Assembly: GCA_021299675.1 (NCBI GenBank)
Contig: JAJTIF010000071.1
Coordinates: 1 to 6,022, forward strand
Direction: 5' to 3'
Source: Pseudomonadota bacterium
GTDB lineage: Bacteria; Bdellovibrionota; Bacteriovoracia; Bacteriovoracales; Bacteriovoracaceae
DNA length: 6,022 bases
Part shown: in pieces, positions 5,147 through 6,022 of the stretch
Numbering within the stretch: position 1 is the stretch's first letter
Layout of the letters: the number at the start of each line of letters is the position of its first letter
Translations under genes and position numbers: made by a program
Notes under the pieces: model-generated
The model's input: only the letters and a program-made list of their open reading frames with translations
What the model was told of the DNA's origin: nothing
Databases searched by the model: none

Positions 5147-6022
5147 ATGGAGTTTGAAGAAGAATACCGCAGTCGCATCAACCGAGTCGCGAGCTACGTC
5201 GACGAGCACCTCGCTGAGGACTTGACCCTCAATGACCTTTCGAAGGTCTCCGGCATTTCGGTGTTCCATCTGCACCGCCTCTTCCAGCTCTACACCGGCG
5301 AGCCTCTCGCGGGCTACGTGCGCCGCCAGCGCATCTCCCGAGGGATGAGAGAGATTGCTCGTGGGTCCGCGCGCTCGGTGCTCGAGATCGCGCTGGATCT
5401 GGGTTATGAGAACACTTCGGCCTTCATCCGTGCTTTCAAGAAACGCTTCGGCATCACCCCCAAGAGTGGGAAGGGCGCAAGCGGCTCGACCCTCGAGTTG
5501 TGGCGCACGCAGCGCTCTGATTCGAAGCATCCCCAACTCACGCCTGTGCGCGTGGAACAGCGCCCGAGCTTTCGGCTCCTCGGCACAGCGGTGAAAGGCT
5601 ACGAAGCCCGCTCCTTCGAGAGAGCCGCGCAGAAGTGCTTCAAGGCCGTGATCAGCGATCTTGAGCGCAGTGAGGGGATGGCTCAAGTCGGAAAGCCCCA
5701 TGCGATTTTCTTCGATGATCCGGATTTGAGTTTTTCAGAGTCCATGGTCTACTTCGGGGGCTTCGAATGGTTTCAAACTGAGAAGCCAAGTCAATCGAGC
5801 CTCGAGCTCTTCGAGGTGCCCTCGGCGCTGTGGGCGGTGTTTCTGCACCAAGGCAGCTACAAGACTCTGTGGCAGACGTGGAACGCGGCCTATCGCAACT
5901 GGCTGCCGCTCTCAAACTACGATCTGGGTGAGAGCTATCCCTTCGAGCTCTATGTGAATGACCCGAGAACTGTGAGACGAGACAGTGAACTCGTGACTGA
6001 GATTTATATTCCCCTGAAAGAG
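5147..6022 (+). CDS. AraC-family regulator with GyrI-like ligand-binding domain (3' end just outside window)
   Basis: The frame is open from the ATG at 5147 to the right edge, 292 codons. The N-terminal AraC DNA-binding domain lies at about 8-107 with two HTHs: LTLNDLSKVSGISVFHLHRLF at 26-46 and SVLEIALDLGYENTSAFIRAFKKRFGITP at 77-105, the latter carrying the conserved family signature. A linker (106-132) leads to a GyrI-like / effector-binding domain at about 133-291 (VRVEQRPSFRLLGTAVKGYE... ending ELYVNDP and TEIYIPLKE). This Rob-like order and the typical closing strand suggest that only the stop is missing. The start is fixed because an in-frame stop lies at 5099-5101 and no other ATG, GTG or TTG falls between. 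It probably senses a small, perhaps toxic, molecule through the GyrI-like domain; targets are not visible here. GC content is much higher than in the preceding gene. Confidence 0.94.
   Translation, partial: MEFEEEYRSRINRVASYVDEHLAEDLTLNDLSKVSGISVFHLHRLFQLYTGEPLAGYVRRQRISRGMREIARGSARSVLEIALDLGYENTSAFIRAFKKRFGITPKSGKGASGSTLELWRTQRSDSKHPQLTPVRVEQRPSFRLLGTAVKGYEARSFERAAQKCFKAVISDLERSEGMAQVGKPHAIFFDDPDLSFSESMVYFGGFEWFQTEKPSQSSLELFEVPSALWAVFLHQGSYKTLWQTWNAAYRNWLPLSNYDLGESYPFELYVNDPRTVRRDSELVTEIYIPLKE

Noticed and set aside
5093..5701. A 202-codon minus-strand open frame opposite the AraC-type gene
   Set aside because: It lies antisense to a gene with clear AraC and GyrI-like domains. Its translation is low-complexity Arg/Ala/Leu/Glu-rich with no domain, as expected from the complement of GC-rich codons.

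Overview
The window looks like ordinary chromosomal DNA of a Gram-negative bacterium. Several products carry signal peptides or membrane anchors, and the regulators are of bacterial types. Composition is mixed, around 40-70% GC by hand count. The two exported proteins on the left (a cysteine-rich hydrolase-like protein and an anchored beta-rich protein resembling the choice-of-anchor X / DUF4785 group) recall Bdellovibrionota or other delta-type predatory or soil bacteria. That is an impression, not a placement. I see no rRNA, tRNA, insertion sequence, CRISPR array, phage gene or origin.

Layout. Positions 1-1740 (minus) hold two exported-protein genes whose reading frames overlap by 11 bases: an alpha/beta-hydrolase-like secreted protein, then an anchored beta-rich protein that runs off the left edge. 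Positions 1741-1860 are non-coding with short repeats. Positions 1861-2899 hold a four-helix membrane protein (minus) divergent from a TetR-family regulator (plus). The 94-base gap between them carries two tandem 16-bp palindromes that are very likely the TetR operators. Positions 2902-5041 hold a LysR-family regulator (minus) divergent from an NADP-binding oxidoreductase and a small secreted beta-rich protein (both plus, 11 bases apart). The gap holds a perfect T-N11-A dyad of the LysR-box type that overlaps the probable -35 of the oxidoreductase gene. From 5147 to the right edge runs an AraC-type regulator with a GyrI-like ligand domain. It is probably complete but for its stop codon, and it sits on a perfect TATAAT placed so that its mRNA may be leaderless.

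How they work together. There are three independent regulator modules in a row. Two are regulator plus divergent target units whose binding sites can be read in the sequence. The third is a stand-alone ligand-responsive activator whose targets are not visible. The LysR/oxidoreductase/secreted-protein block is AT-richer than both flanks and may have been acquired as a unit. No stretch longer than 300 bases lacks a gene; the largest gap is 120 bases.
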